NCBI GenBank assembly: GCA_009746045.1
Contig: RPFO01002005.1
Span: 1-32,681 of the forward strand
DNA length: 32,681 bases
Source of the DNA: Mesostigma viride
Lineage: Eukaryota > Streptophyta > Mesostigmatophyceae > Mesostigmatales > Mesostigmataceae
Direction of reading: 5' to 3'
Translations under genes and position numbers: made by a program
Shown here: piece by piece, positions 1 through 8,526 of the stretch
Layout: every line of letters begins with the position of its first letter
How positions within the stretch are numbered: position 1 is the stretch's first letter
The notes under the pieces: model-generated
What the model was told of the DNA's origin: nothing
Seen by the model: only the letters and a program-made list of their open reading frames with translations
The model's database searches: none

Positions 1-2030
1 GTGAAATCGAGGACCAGGGCGGACGCGGACAGACGGGAGAATCTGAAGCAGAGGGACATGGCCCTGCCTCGAGCCATCTACGCGGCCTTGAACTTCTCCA
101 CCCAGAAAACATCCCAGAAATCCGAACTGACGGCCACGGAGATCGCGGTCCAGGTCTGGAAAATGGTGCATTACTGCAAGGCAACAAGGACAAGCTGTAC
201 GAGAACCTGAACACGGTCCTCCCGTCTGTCCAGGAGACGGGGGAGGAGTACGCGTACGGAGAGAGGGGACAGAAGGACAAATACTACAACGGAGATTCGT
301 TCCCGGACAAACTCCAGAAGGCCATCAAAGACAAGGCGAGAGCCCAGTACAACATAGGCACCATACGGCAGACACACGTCTCGCCCATCACGCGCAAGGT
401 GTCGCAAATGAGAGAGCGCAACGTGGGCGCCGCCCCCATGGCGGTGAGCAAGCAGCTCTTCCGGCTGTTCATGCAGACTCTGCCCGACAGCTTCGTGGTG
501 GGGAAGACGATCCTGATGGACAACGCCAGCATTCACAGCCCGCCCTCGAACAAGGACATCGCGCTGAACAAGGACCTGCCCCCCGAGCTCAGGGTTTTCC
601 CCCAGTCCGAGCTGTCGCCGATCGCCGGGCTGCTACGTAGGAGGGGCGGCGGCGACGGGGTGCTGTTGCCGCCCACGGAGATGACAAAGGACGAGCGGCG
701 TCCGGCTCTCATATTCACGCCGCCGTACTCGCCCGAGCTGAACCCGATCGAGCAGGCCTTCAACACGATCAAGCACTTCATCCGCAAGGAGAGCTACCAG
801 CACACCCGCACGCGCTTCAACCTGTCCGTGGCGATCATCAACTCGGTCCACGTGTTCGTGCGCCCCCACGCGATCAAGAACTACATGCTGTGTGCCGGGT
901 ACCGCAGCGTCGAGAAGAACGTGAAGCCCCGTGTGGCTCCCGCCGTCACGGCCGACGAGGACGGCACGGAGCAGATCCAGCAACTCAAAGGGCGGGACAC
1001 GTGCGTGGCTCGATTCGTGGACGGGAAGTACGAGGACCCCGACAAGAAGAAGCGCCCGTTGAACCCCGCAAGGCCCGCACAGCTCATGGCCCCCGCCCAG
1101 GCGTTCGGCGGGTTCGCACCCCGGCCTCACTGCCCCGGGACCCTGGGCGCGGACGACAGCCTCACCACGTACGAGAACGGGCGGTGCAGGAGGCCGCGGA
1201 CGGACGAGTACTGGGTGGGTCAGTCGGTGCGCGTCCTCGCGAAGAGCGGCGAGTGGAAGGAGGCCTCCATCCTCGCGCTGCCGGACGCCAACAAGAAGGT
1301 GCGCGTGAAGAACCGCGAGGGCGTCCCCACGAACCCGTGGTTCAGGGTGCGGTTCGAGGAGCCCGTGTGCGAGGACAAGGGGGCCGCGAACGAGGGCGGC
1401 CGCGTGTGCTCGGTCATGGTGAACAGGGTCCGGCCGTCCGAGGAGCGACAGGCGCAGACCATCGCGGCACGGAAGGCCGTCGAGGACGAGAACGCCACGT
1501 TCAAAGAGGAGCAGCGCAGGAGGCGCGAGGCGGAGTTCAAGAACCAGGAGCAGCGGATCGTGGAGCTGCGGAAGTCGTTGTATCTGTCTCCCGAGGGCGC
1601 CCCGATGGCCGGGGAGCGCCGGCGTCACGAGCAAAAGGCCAAGGAGATCATGAGGAGTCTTCTAGAGAAGCTCCGAGATGAGCGGGCTCCCCCCCCGCGC
1701 CTCCTCGTTCGGCGCCGGATGGGTCTCGACGTTCGGAGCGTGTTCAGCAGCAACCTCGGCCGCCCCCTCTTCCTCCGGTGGAGCGGCCACTCGCTTTGCC
1801 CTCCGTCTACGTGGAAGTCGATGCTTAGGGGCCGCCTCCTCGATCCTCGCGACATCCTTGAGGCATCTCGCGACCGAGTACAGGAAGAAGAGGAAGCACG
1901 CGTACAGGAGGAAGTACATGTCGTTTACCATAGGGCAACACGTCTTCTCCGGCGGAGGCGCGCAAAAAAAATATGGAGGTGTACTTGTATACGCTATCAG
2001 GAATCATGCCGGTTCGGACGAGGAGCGTGA
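1..2030 (+). CDS. DDE-transposase-like protein with long C-terminal extension (5'-partial, frame break near 178)
   Basis: The gene enters from the left edge in frame 1 and continues in frame 3 after about position 178, which fits the loss of one base. The reliable part from the ATG at 399 holds a Tc1/mariner/IS630 (DDE_3)-like core: ILMDNASIH gives the second catalytic Asp (residue 41 counted from 399), and TPPYSPELNPIEQAFNTIK gives the Glu (118). The spacing of about 76 residues is much longer than the usual 34-38 because of a Pro/Arg/Gly-rich insert. I see no clear first catalytic Asp. After residue 180 there is a Pro-rich linker, then a segment (about 268-345, YWVGQSVRVL...WFRVRFEE) that could be an SH3/Tudor-like barrel, then a charged coiled coil (345-395). 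The GC-rich third positions match the neighbours, so this looks like a resident gene rather than a fresh insertion. The last ~115 codons overlap an antisense gene, and the true stop may be near 1680. Transposition activity is not supported. Confidence 0.6.
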   Translation, partial: EIEDQGGRGQTGESEAEGHGPASSHLRGLELLHPENIPEIRTDGHGDRGPGLENGALLQGNKDKLYENLNTVLPSVQETGEEYAYGERGQKDKYYNGDSFPDKLQKAIKDKARAQYNIGTIRQTHVSPITRKVSQMRERNVGAAPMAVSKQLFRLFMQTLPDSFVVGKTILMDNASIHSPPSNKDIALNKDLPPELRVFPQSELSPIAGLLRRRGGGDGVLLPPTEMTKDERRPALIFTPPYSPELNPIEQAFNTIKHFIRKESYQHTRTRFNLSVAIINSVHVFVRPHAIKNYMLCAGYRSVEKNVKPRVAPAVTADEDGTEQIQQLKGRDTCVARFVDGKYEDPDKKKRPLNPARPAQLMAPAQAFGGFAPRPHCPGTLGADDSLTTYENGRCRRPRTDEYWVGQSVRVLAKSGEWKEASILALPDANKKVRVKNREGVPTNPWFRVRFEEPVCEDKGAANEGGRVCSVMVNRVRPSEERQAQTIAARKAVEDENATFKEEQRRRREAEFKNQEQRIVELRKSLYLSPEGAPMAGERRRHEQKAKEIMRSLLEKLRDERAPPPRLLVRRRMGLDVRSVFSSNLGRPLFLRWSGHSLCPPSTWKSMLRGRLLDPRDILEASRDRVQEEEEARVQEEVHVVYHRATRLLRRRRAKKIWRCTCIRYQESCRFGRGA
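1662..1931 (-). CDS. Small membrane protein, 89 aa, function unknown
   Basis: It starts with a hydrophobic, aromatic-rich helix (MVNDMYFLLYACFLFFLYSV), followed by a basic stretch (RLPRRRRAKR) and an Ala/Glu/Pro-rich tail. This is the pattern of a single-pass protein with a short N-terminus and a charged domain on the other face. G/C predominates in third codon positions of the N-terminal half, as in neighbouring genes. It lies antisense to the 3' end of the transposase-like gene and diverges from the gene at 2006, with an AT-rich spacer between them. A hydrophobic N-terminus is common among small NCLDV virion membrane proteins, but I recognise no family. The competing reading is the end of the plus-strand frame, so confidence is moderate. 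Confidence 0.5.
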   Translation of the reverse strand: MVNDMYFLLYACFLFFLYSVARCLKDVARIEEAAPKHRLPRRRRAKRVAAPPEEEGAAEVAAEHAPNVETHPAPNEEARGGSPLISELL

Positions 2031-2401
2031 CTGGGAGCCGCCGACAGGTGATGTACGGGACCGCCTTGCAGACGGTGGGGGAGCTCAAGGCGAAGGACCT
2101 GGACTACAACAGTCAGGGCGAGATCGTGTCCAAAAAGAAGCGTCTCCAGGGCCTCATGGCGAAGGGCAACATCAAGTATTGGACCCAGTTCGTCAACGGT
2201 ATCCGGAAGAGCAAGGGCGTGGACCTGGGCACGGCGATGACCATGGCCAAGGACGCCACCAACACGGAGCTGGCCCGGCGCCGCCTGCCCGCGACGCCCG
2301 AGAACAAGCGCACCATCTGGGCGGGGTTCCTGGGCCAGCAGCTGAGTGTCCCCGTGGGTCGCCGCGCCCCACGGCGCAGGCGGACCGGTCCGCTCCCGTG
2401 A
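2006..2401 (+). CDS. Small basic protein, 131 aa, function unknown
   Basis: The frame is open from 1973, but I place the start at the ATG at 2006. The first eleven codons of the longer reading lie in an AT-rich stretch (A-tract, then TATA-like sequence) that looks like a promoter, and the product from 2006 begins MPVRTRSVTGSRRQVMYG. The protein is basic, with Lys/Arg clusters in the middle (SKKKRLQG) and at the C-terminus (GRRAPRRRRTGPLP), and it has no membrane segment. The central part looks helical. It could bind nucleic acid, but nothing diagnostic is visible. It ends 28 bases before the next co-directional start at 2430. Confidence 0.65.
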   Translation: MPVRTRSVTGSRRQVMYGTALQTVGELKAKDLDYNSQGEIVSKKKRLQGLMAKGNIKYWTQFVNGIRKSKGVDLGTAMTMAKDATNTELARRRLPATPENKRTIWAGFLGQQLSVPVGRRAPRRRRTGPLP

Positions 2402-2429
2402 GCGGATAAATGTGCGATACGGTTGAATC

Positions 2430-2921
2430 ATGAAGACCTGGGTGTTCCTGGACCTGGACCAGTGCGCGAGGGACATGCAGGCGGTGGACGGCGCGTCCTG
2501 CCACGTGGTGGCGTACTGCGGGAAGGCGTACGCGGGTCCTGAGCCGCTGCAGGGGGAGGTGATGCGTTCCTGCGCCCTGTCCCGCGAGGCGGCGGACGCC
2601 CTCTTCCATTACGACCTGGGCCGGCGCGTGCGGTCGGGCGCGATGGACCGAGGCGACAGGGTCTGCGTGGTGTCGCGGGACGCCTCCTGGCACAACGCGC
2701 AGTACCACCTGGCCGCGGACGGGTTCACGAACGTGATCATGTGCACGGGGGCCAAGGACATGCCCCCGGACGTCTGCAAGCGCCCCGCGGACTCGCTGTC
2801 CGCGTTCCTCGCGGCGACGGGCCTCCCAAAGAGCGAGAAGGCGCTGCTCAACTTCGTGCGCAATAACGTGGCTCCCGACAGGCGGGAGGAGTTCTATTCC
2901 AGGATGACGACCGCCAAATGA
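2430..2921 (+). CDS. PIN/NYN-like domain protein, 163 aa (tentative)
   Basis: The N-terminus MKTWVFLDLDQCARDM has a hydrophobic beta strand ending in paired Asp residues (8 and 10). This is followed by a second strand (HVVAYCGKAY), an acidic helix (REAADALFHYDLGRRV) and a later strand plus turn (RVCVVSRDASWHNAQYHL). This order (strand-Asp, helix with Asp, strand-S/T-x-D near the end) is the layout of PIN/NYN-like metal-dependent RNases such as LabA-type proteins, whose acidic residues bind Mg. The match is by pattern only; no residue set is conclusive. A haloacid-dehalogenase-like fold is the alternative for the DLD start. The gene sits in a co-directional run with its neighbours. Confidence 0.6.
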   Translation: MKTWVFLDLDQCARDMQAVDGASCHVVAYCGKAYAGPEPLQGEVMRSCALSREAADALFHYDLGRRVRSGAMDRGDRVCVVSRDASWHNAQYHLAADGFTNVIMCTGAKDMPPDVCKRPADSLSAFLAATGLPKSEKALLNFVRNNVAPDRREEFYSRMTTAK

Positions 2922-2965
2922 GTCCGGGGGGAAAAGAGTATCTTATCATATTGGATGAATAAAGC

Positions 2966-3187
2966 ATGTACCAATTGTCTCTGCTAACCGCCTTGTTGGT
3001 ATTCACCTACGCCCTCCTGTTCGACCGCGACCTGTACATCCCCGGGCTGGACGGGGGGGCTGACCACGGGCCCGAGGAGATGGGGCTGATGGTGCGCGAC
3101 GTGCTGCCCCGCCCCGGGCCCTGCGTGCACGTCCCCCACGCGCTCCGGCCCGAGGAGTACGTGGTCTTCAGCGACCACAAATTCTAA
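2966..3187 (+). CDS. Small membrane or secreted protein, 73 aa, unknown
   Basis: The first ~18 residues (MYQLSLLTALLVFTYALLF) form one hydrophobic segment, either a signal anchor or a cleavable signal. A polar, Gly/Pro-rich remainder follows with two Cys-free acidic patches. The start is preceded by an AT-rich spacer containing AATAAAGC immediately before the ATG. It is likely a small anchored virion or envelope-associated protein by analogy with similar NCLDV genes, but I recognise no family. Confidence 0.6.
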   Translation: MYQLSLLTALLVFTYALLFDRDLYIPGLDGGADHGPEEMGLMVRDVLPRPGPCVHVPHALRPEEYVVFSDHKF

Positions 3188-3210
3188 TCTAACCAATCAG
3201 CAATAGAAAC

Positions 3211-3555
3211 ATGCCGGCCATTTACATGATGTCCGAACAGGCCTCCGCGGAGGTCACGGGCAGGCAGATGGACAGCCTGCTCGACAACAACTACAACTTC
3301 CCCGCGACCGAGTCGCAGGCCTCCGCCATCGTCATGCTCGGTGGACGGATCGACCCGACTTTGGAAGGCGTGCGGGTGAAGGGCGGGATCCAGGCGGCCA
3401 TGAACAACCGCCCGATCACCACCGACGAGCGCGTGCTCGCGCCCTTCAACCACATGTTCTGGGATCGCATGAAGAGGGGCGACCGGTGGGTGTCCGGCGG
3501 CAGTCTGCTGCTGACCAACCTCCCATCCGGCGAGCTGGAGCCCTACGACTACTGA
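3211..3555 (+). CDS. Hypothetical protein, 114 aa
   Basis: The reading frame is GC-rich in third positions and has a clean ATG 23 bases after the previous stop, in an AT-rich gap. The product is soluble-looking and has no membrane segment. Its N-terminal half is amphipathic (EVTGRQMDSLLDNNYNFP), followed by a small-residue strand region (SAIVMLGGRIDPTLEGV) and a tail ending in acidic and aromatic residues (GELEPYDY). I do not recognise it. It is the last gene of the co-directional run from 2006 to 3555. Confidence 0.65.
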   Translation: MPAIYMMSEQASAEVTGRQMDSLLDNNYNFPATESQASAIVMLGGRIDPTLEGVRVKGGIQAAMNNRPITTDERVLAPFNHMFWDRMKRGDRWVSGGSLLLTNLPSGELEPYDY

Positions 3556-3650
3556 GCGTTGCGCGCTTAGAGACAGACTAGTATCTACGCTACAAGAATC
3601 AGGAACTGTCGCCGTCGAGGTGTCGCGCCAACGAACTCTCCTCCGACAGC

Positions 3651-4334
3651 TCAGGTCTTGATCCTCTTCGGTCCGCTCCTGGAAAACCGCTCCAGGTTCA
3701 GGGGGCGGGTCAGGAGTAAATCGTCCCTCATTTCTTGCTTGTTTTTGTTCACCAGCTCGACCGGTGCCGGGCCCTCGGGGGGCTTCACGAAAGGAGCCAT
3801 GTCCTTGAGCACGTCCTCGGCGACGTTGCGCAGGTCCTTCTCCTCGCCCGGGTTCTTCGTGCGCTCCATCACGTTGAACATGTAAAACCAGCTGTTAGCC
3901 AACTGAGCGTCTTCCATGGCGTCCCTGGCGCTCCCGTGCCTGATGCCGTTCAGTCGCTTGAGACTGCCGGCGTCCATCCCGGTCCTTTCCTGGACAGGGC
4001 CAGTTCTCACCATGTCAAAAGCCTTTTTCGTATTGAACACAGAATCGTGTTCTATGTCTTTGGATCTTTCCAAAGCCGCTATGTGGGCTTTTGAGCTGTC
4101 TAGTCGGAACCAGCTTTCAAATCGCTTCTGCCCATTGGAGGCTGCCCAAGTCAGGTTCTGAGCGTGTATCATGCGATCTGCCTTCCTCACCATGATCTCC
4201 TTTTCCAGATCGACCTCAAAATAAAGAGCGGGTTTCAGTTTAAATATCCACATGCTATCTGTCTCATTCGTTAATTCAAACAGGGCGTGCGTGAACGGGG
4301 TTGTAAAAGACCTTGGGGCATTGGAGAGAGCCAT
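3651..4334 (-). CDS. Hypothetical protein, 227 aa, with less GC-rich codon use
   Basis: The frame is open from 4388, but the ATG at 4334 (MALSNAPRSFTTPF) is preferred. The region just upstream is strongly AT-rich (TTTTATTATGTAAGATTAATG) and looks like a promoter rather than coding sequence. The product has no membrane segment. It contains an aromatic-rich N-terminal part (SMWIFKLKPALYFEVDLEKE), a charged helical middle and a Lys/Arg-rich C-terminus (FSRSGPKRIKT). The 5' half of the gene uses many A/T third positions, unlike the surrounding genes, which may mean more recent acquisition. It converges on the gene ending at 3555. Function unknown. Confidence 0.65.
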   Translation of the reverse strand: MALSNAPRSFTTPFTHALFELTNETDSMWIFKLKPALYFEVDLEKEIMVRKADRMIHAQNLTWAASNGQKRFESWFRLDSSKAHIAALERSKDIEHDSVFNTKKAFDMVRTGPVQERTGMDAGSLKRLNGIRHGSARDAMEDAQLANSWFYMFNVMERTKNPGEEKDLRNVAEDVLKDMAPFVKPPEGPAPVELVNKNKQEMRDDLLLTRPLNLERFSRSGPKRIKT

Positions 4335-4388
4335 CGATATTTGCATTAATCTTACATAATAAAAGACTTCTCTAAACGCACCTACCAA

Positions 4389-4693
4389 ACAACAAGCAGG
4401 TGGATCCAGATTCCGCGGTCTTCGTTGGGACCAGCCGTCACAGTCTCATAACCTCGCGGCGACGTCAGAGCGTTTCCGCTCTCACCTCCCAGTCGCCTTT
4501 CCAGCAACCCGACAAACGCTCAGATGCAAGTTCTATTGTCCGGTGCCTTTCTAAGGCGGACACGAACGCTTCGGAGCCTTCTAAAAGCAATCTCTAACTT
4601 GCCACTATTGACTACTAGAATCTATTCTAACTTTGCTTGTCACTGTATTGACTACTAGAATTAAATCCCAACGTACTAGTACAACCACTAGAG
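4389..4693. other. Gene-free spacer between divergent genes
   Basis: This stretch separates the minus-strand gene at 3651-4334 from the plus-strand gene at 4694. I see no convincing coding sequence; the longest frame (4400-4597) has unremarkable composition and no homology I recognise. The right part is AT-rich and holds a direct repeat, so it probably carries promoters for both divergent genes. Confidence 0.5.
4593..4661. repeat. Imperfect direct repeat upstream of 4694 gene
   Basis: Two copies share TCTAACTT...CACT..ATTGACTACTAGAAT: 4593-4621 and 4626-4661, the second with a few inserted bases. ATTGACTACTAGAAT is identical in both. The related string CTAGTACAACCACTAGAG follows just before the ATG at 4694. 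This may be a duplicated promoter element. Confidence 0.55.
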
Positions 4694-6062
4694 ATGCTCG
4701 CGATCATGTCCGCCGTCGCCGTCGCGGGGTACCTGTTCCGCCCCACGGAGAGACGCCAAGACCACTACTCGGTGCCGTCCGGGGTCCTGCAGTCCATCCG
4801 GCCCACGGCGCCACCGCCCAACTCACTCAACGCGCCCATGATACCGCAGTACTCGTCCAGGGGCGGGTACGGGTCGGGCAACCCCGATTACGTCAACGCC
4901 CCCAACCACACGATGGGGTGGGGGGGCGACACCCCCGGGATGGACCTGACCGTCAACCCGCCCTCTCGCGACCCGCGCATCATGTTCGCCCCCGGCGGGT
5001 ACCCCCGGCCGTCCGCGTACGGCCCCGGCGCCTCTCGGGTGGTGGACGGGGGCGGCATCCCCGGGCCGGTGCTGACCGAGGAGCGCCAGCCCGTGCTCGC
5101 GAACGAGTTCACGGGCGAGGTGGGGCCCGACCGCGTGTTCGAGGGGGAGAAGACCTGGCACATGAACCTGTACAGGGAGCGGGACGCGCGGACAGCGCCC
5201 GACATCCTCAACAGGAAGTGGAGCATCCCGGAGCCCCGTCTGCGGGTGAACAGGCCCAACCCCCAGCAGGCCCACATGGAGCAGCGGGACCTGCCGACCG
5301 TCAACGCGGTCAAGCCGCTGGCCACGCGCGCGGGGTGGAGAACCGCCCGCCGCCCGCGACGTACGAGGACGCCACCGCCCCCCAGCGCATGATGGACGTG
5401 TTCCTCGACACGGTGCTTCCTGAACGTGCCGCGCTCGCGGCGCCCAACGCGCACGTGTCCGACGCGTACAACGGGTTCCAGGGGGTGGGGTGGGCCCACC
5501 TGCAGACGTTCTCGCGACCCCCGCCGGGGAAGAGGGAGGCGCTCATCGACTCGCTGTCGGCCCACCCGGCCCCTCAGGGCGACGCGGACCTGCCCCAGCT
5601 GCAGATCGGGGCGCACGCCAACGCCAACCACCGCGGGCCGCTGAACCCGAAGACGTGGGAGAACCGGTTCGCGAGCGCGGAGTTCGGCAACCCAGAGGGC
5701 TACGTGCGCGACCAGACCCACACGCACGTGGTGCGCAAGGACGTGTGTCCCGCGCTGACGTCCGCGGCGGACGTGCCCGACACGAGGGAGCTGAAGAGGG
5801 ACCAGATGATGACCGGGCGGTTCCCCAAACTCGACGAGGCCGAGCTGACCGCCGTGCGGTGGGCCGAGCCGACCTGACGGCGTACACCGACCAAGTGCAC
5901 GACCAGGGCAAACGGGAGGAGCGCCCCGGGCGCGTGGGGGTGGCCGACGTGGTGCGCGACGTCACGGGGCTGTCGGCGCAGCTCGCGTACGAGAGCCTCA
6001 AGGAGAACCCGTACTACATCGAGAACGCGAACCATCGCGTGCTTCAACCGCGGCCGGAGTAA
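4694..6062 (+). CDS. Probable anchored virion protein, about 456 aa, two frame breaks
   Basis: Three consecutive frames carry one continuous-looking product: 4694 to about 5335, then to about 5870, then to the stop at 6060-6062. Both switches fit the loss of one base; the first lies in or beside a G4 run (5332-5335). The protein starts with a hydrophobic helix (MLAIMSAVAVAGYLF), then becomes Pro/Gly/Asn/Arg-rich and low in hydrophobics (e.g. RLRVNRPNPQQAHMEQRDL). That layout is typical of NCLDV structural proteins anchored in the inner membrane, with an extended virion-facing tail. Short patterns such as NRPNP and NHRGPLNPKTWENRF are conserved-looking but I cannot name a family. The 3' end overlaps the convergent acidic gene by 19 bases. 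Confidence 0.65.
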
Positions 6063-6337
6063 TCGCCCTCGTCCTCGTCGTCATCCCCGTCTTCATCGTC
6101 ATCGTCCACCGGTTCGTCGTCGGGTTCCGCGTCGTCGTCCTCGTCGCGGTCGGACCCGTCGTCGATGAAACTGCTCTCGTAGCTCCCGTCCTCCTCTTCG
6201 GATTCGTCCAGGTCCCGGTCGTCCTCCTCCTCGTCGTCGGTGCGGTCGTCCAGGGGGGTCTCTTGGGGTTCGTATCGAGCGGGGGGGCGGGACAGCCTGC
6301 CCCTCCTGGTCAGGTAAGAGGTCGTCGGTCGCTCCAT
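6044..6337 (-). CDS. Small highly acidic protein, 97 aa
   Basis: I take the ATG at 6337 (MERPTTSYLTRRGRLSRPPA) as the start. The frame extends upstream to 6670 but there it only mirrors the plus-strand gene at 6423. A basic N-terminal third is followed by a long Asp/Glu tract (e.g. DDEPVDDDDEDGDDDEDEGD) ending SGRG. Such proteins often act as nucleic-acid mimics, histone or capsid chaperones, or transcription cofactors, but nothing specific is visible. It overlaps the convergent gene ending at 6062 and shares an upstream region with the divergent gene at 6423. Confidence 0.6.
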   Translation of the reverse strand: MERPTTSYLTRRGRLSRPPARYEPQETPLDDRTDDEEEDDRDLDESEEEDGSYESSFIDDGSDRDEDDDAEPDDEPVDDDDEDGDDDEDEGDYSGRG

Positions 6338-6422
6338 ATCGTCTCCTGTTTTAGCGCCACATTTTTGCGGGGGAGATAAGCGCTCGGATTTTTTTTTTCT
6401 TTCCATTGAGTATAGTATCACA
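6338..6422. promoter_or_regulatory. Divergent promoter region with T10 tract
   Basis: The spacer between two divergent starts contains TCGGA followed by ten T (6385-6398), then CTTTCCATTGAGTATAGTATCACA just before the ATG at 6423. The same TCGGA-T10 string occurs at 13253-13267 upstream of MCP 1, there in the opposite orientation relative to the gene. A-tracts upstream of late genes are a usual NCLDV promoter feature; assignment here is inference. Confidence 0.4.
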
Positions 6423-8122
6423 ATGACCCTGTATCCCTTCAGCTCCAACATCCCAACGCCGACCAGGCGGTCCCCGCAAGCCCAGCAGCGAGTGGACGAG
6501 TTGGCGACCAAGATCTTCACCCCGTACGAGCTGCAGAAACTGAGGACGTACATCCCAGGGATCCGGTTCGTCATCGAGGAGGCGGAGCAGTACCAACAGA
6601 ACATCCTCGAGGACGACCCCACGGAAGAGCTCAAGACGAAGCTGCGGAAGTTCGTGGGATCCGTGTACATCTACGACATCCTCACCAACCTCATGCGCGA
6701 CATCAACGAGCGCGTGAGGCGCTCTACCGACTCCGCGCTCGGGGAGACCAGCATCCCCCAGATGGCGAAGCTCGTGAACGCCATGCGAGGGTTCGTGGCG
6801 TACGGCGTCGACGTCGATGGCAAGGTGAAAGGCACCGACGGCAGAAACCTTGACGCTGATCAGAAGGCCGCCAACGCGCAAGTGTACCTTTACCGCATCC
6901 CCGCCGACGTCCTGGCCAAAATCACACTGCTGCAAGATTACGTGACCGCCGCCGGCGGCGTGGGTACGGTGGAACAGCGATTGGAGGCGGCTGTCCCAGG
7001 CGCCCCGGTCCCGGTGGCGTCGGCACCGTCCCAGGTGCTCGCTCTGATATTCACAGGCTGCCGGTCAGCGGGATCGCGTCGACCAGTCAGGCGAAGTACA
7101 TCCGCGCCTTCAAGCTGTCCCACAACGCCCTCCCGAGTTACAGCCTGCTGCTGGGCGGCGACCCGACCGACTGCAGCATCCCCGCGCGGCTCATCCAGCA
7201 GCTCGCGTCCCCCGAGATCGACTGCTCCTACCTGGGCATTCATCACCGCGAGCGGCTGTCCGCGTTGGGTCTGGACTTCCCGCCCGACGTCAAGCTCGCC
7301 GTCGTCAAGAGCCGCCAAGCCGTCAAACCAACTTACTACAACACGCCTGCTACGACCGCGGCCATCGCAAACTATAACCAGACATGGTCGCCAAACCTAG
7401 CCGGCACTGCGGTAACAAACATCAACGGGAAGGTTTCAGATACCACGCTTTTCGCTCATCCGTACAGCTCCGGTGATCCGACCGGCGGAGGAATTCCAAA
7501 TGATGACCTCCGGTTTACGAGCGAGTATTATGACCCGGTCGCGGCTCGCGACCACGCCACCAGGCGTGCTAGATCCGGCCGATCCTGTTGAGGAAGAAGA
7601 TATCTTAGTCGGTCAGAAGGCTTTTTACACTTTCCCGAACATCATCCACAAGTTCATCAAGCGCGACATCCTGTCCTTCAACCGGCTGCGGACGTCCATC
7701 CTCAACAACATCGACCAGTGGGCCAAGAGCAACGGCGCGCTCCTGATGGTGAACAAACGGGAGGCATTAAGGGCGGCCCCGCGTATTACTCGGATCTGCT
7801 GACGGCCGACTACTTCGTCAGCGGCCTGCCCCAGCCCGGCTGCCCGTCCGGCAGCGCCCCGGTGTTCTACGACCGCGACCCGAGCGACCCGAAGGCGCGT
7901 GTGGTGGACCAGTACATCGTGGCCGCGGACAACACGCTGGTGGAGAACCCGGACGCGCGGTACGGCCCGATCTGCCAGCGCCGGAAGGGCGTCCGCGACA
8001 TCATGTCTGGCGCTCCGGATATCGACGCGATGGGGGGGTACGCGAACTTCCCTCAGCACTTCATGCGCGCGTACCGTAAACGCAAGCCGGCCGCCCGGAA
8101 GAGCACGCGGTCGAGGCGGTAG
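6423..8122 (+). CDS. Large hypothetical, probably structural, protein, about 566 aa, broken frame
   Basis: The product runs through successive frames: 6423 to about 7045, then to about 7550, then to about 7765, then to the stop at 8120-8122. The first and last switches each fit one lost base. The middle one needs either one gained base or two losses. The N-terminal 200 residues are mostly helical (TPYELQKLRTYIPGIRFVIE). The middle (about 7330-7640) is less GC-rich and rich in Asn/Thr, like the variable loops of the capsid genes. The C-terminus is basic (YRKRKPAARKSTRSRR). I recognise no family. Its place between anchored virion proteins and the packaging genes suggests a virion role. The segment at 7717-7770 remains clearly coding despite the break. 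Confidence 0.6.
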
Positions 8123-8167
8123 GCGTTATCCGGTCGGAATAATTGTGGTGGTACTGTACGAGTAGTC

Positions 8168-8450
8168 ATGGACGACCGCAGCCGCTCGCCGTCGCCGTCC
8201 GCCCTCCCCCGCTGCGTGGTGTTCGCGATCGAGCTGCAGGAGCGGTACCGCCGCGCGGACGCCCGCTGGGACGAGATGATGGCCAGACGCGACGAACGGT
8301 TTCCCATTCCGACCCAGTTGGGCTGTCGGACGCCCGGGCGCGGACTCCGTCCCCCCCCGGTCGATCGCGTGGGCGGACGGCTGCGGGGATGACGAGAGAC
8401 GACGCACGCTCTTGCGCGACCTGTGGGACCTGGACGCGCCCGACGATTGA
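8168..8450 (+). CDS. Small charged protein, about 94 aa, two frame breaks
   Basis: It begins MDDRSRSPSPSALPRCVVFA and reads well to about 8310. The coding signal (G/C in third positions) then moves to the next frame, and after the C8 run at 8351-8358 to a third frame that ends at the TGA at 8448-8450 with an acidic tail (LLRDLWDLDAPDD). Two single-base losses explain all of this and restore a length divisible by three. No membrane segment; Arg-rich middle. Unknown function. Confidence 0.45.
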
Positions 8451-8496
8451 CGCGCGGACGGATCGGAGGCGCGCTTAAAAGGCCGGATTTGTTTTA

Positions 8497-8519
8497 TGCG
8501 GGAGTGGTATATACCCGCA
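8497..8519. promoter_or_regulatory. Short inverted repeat upstream of 8527 gene
   Basis: TGCGGG at 8497-8502 pairs with CCCGCA at 8514-8519, enclosing a TATA-like GGTATATA, just before the ATG at 8527. It could be a promoter element or a 5'-leader hairpin. Confidence 0.3.
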
Positions 8520-8526
8520 CGCTGCC

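Noticed and set aside
633-1634. 333-codon minus-strand frame
   Set aside because: Antisense to the DDE-like gene, with shadow-type composition and no recognisable features.
4400-4597. 65-codon frame in the spacer
   Set aside because: No family, no supporting composition, and it lies in a probable promoter spacer.
6338-6670. N-terminal extension of the acidic 97-aa protein
   Set aside because: Antisense to the clearly coding gene starting at 6423.
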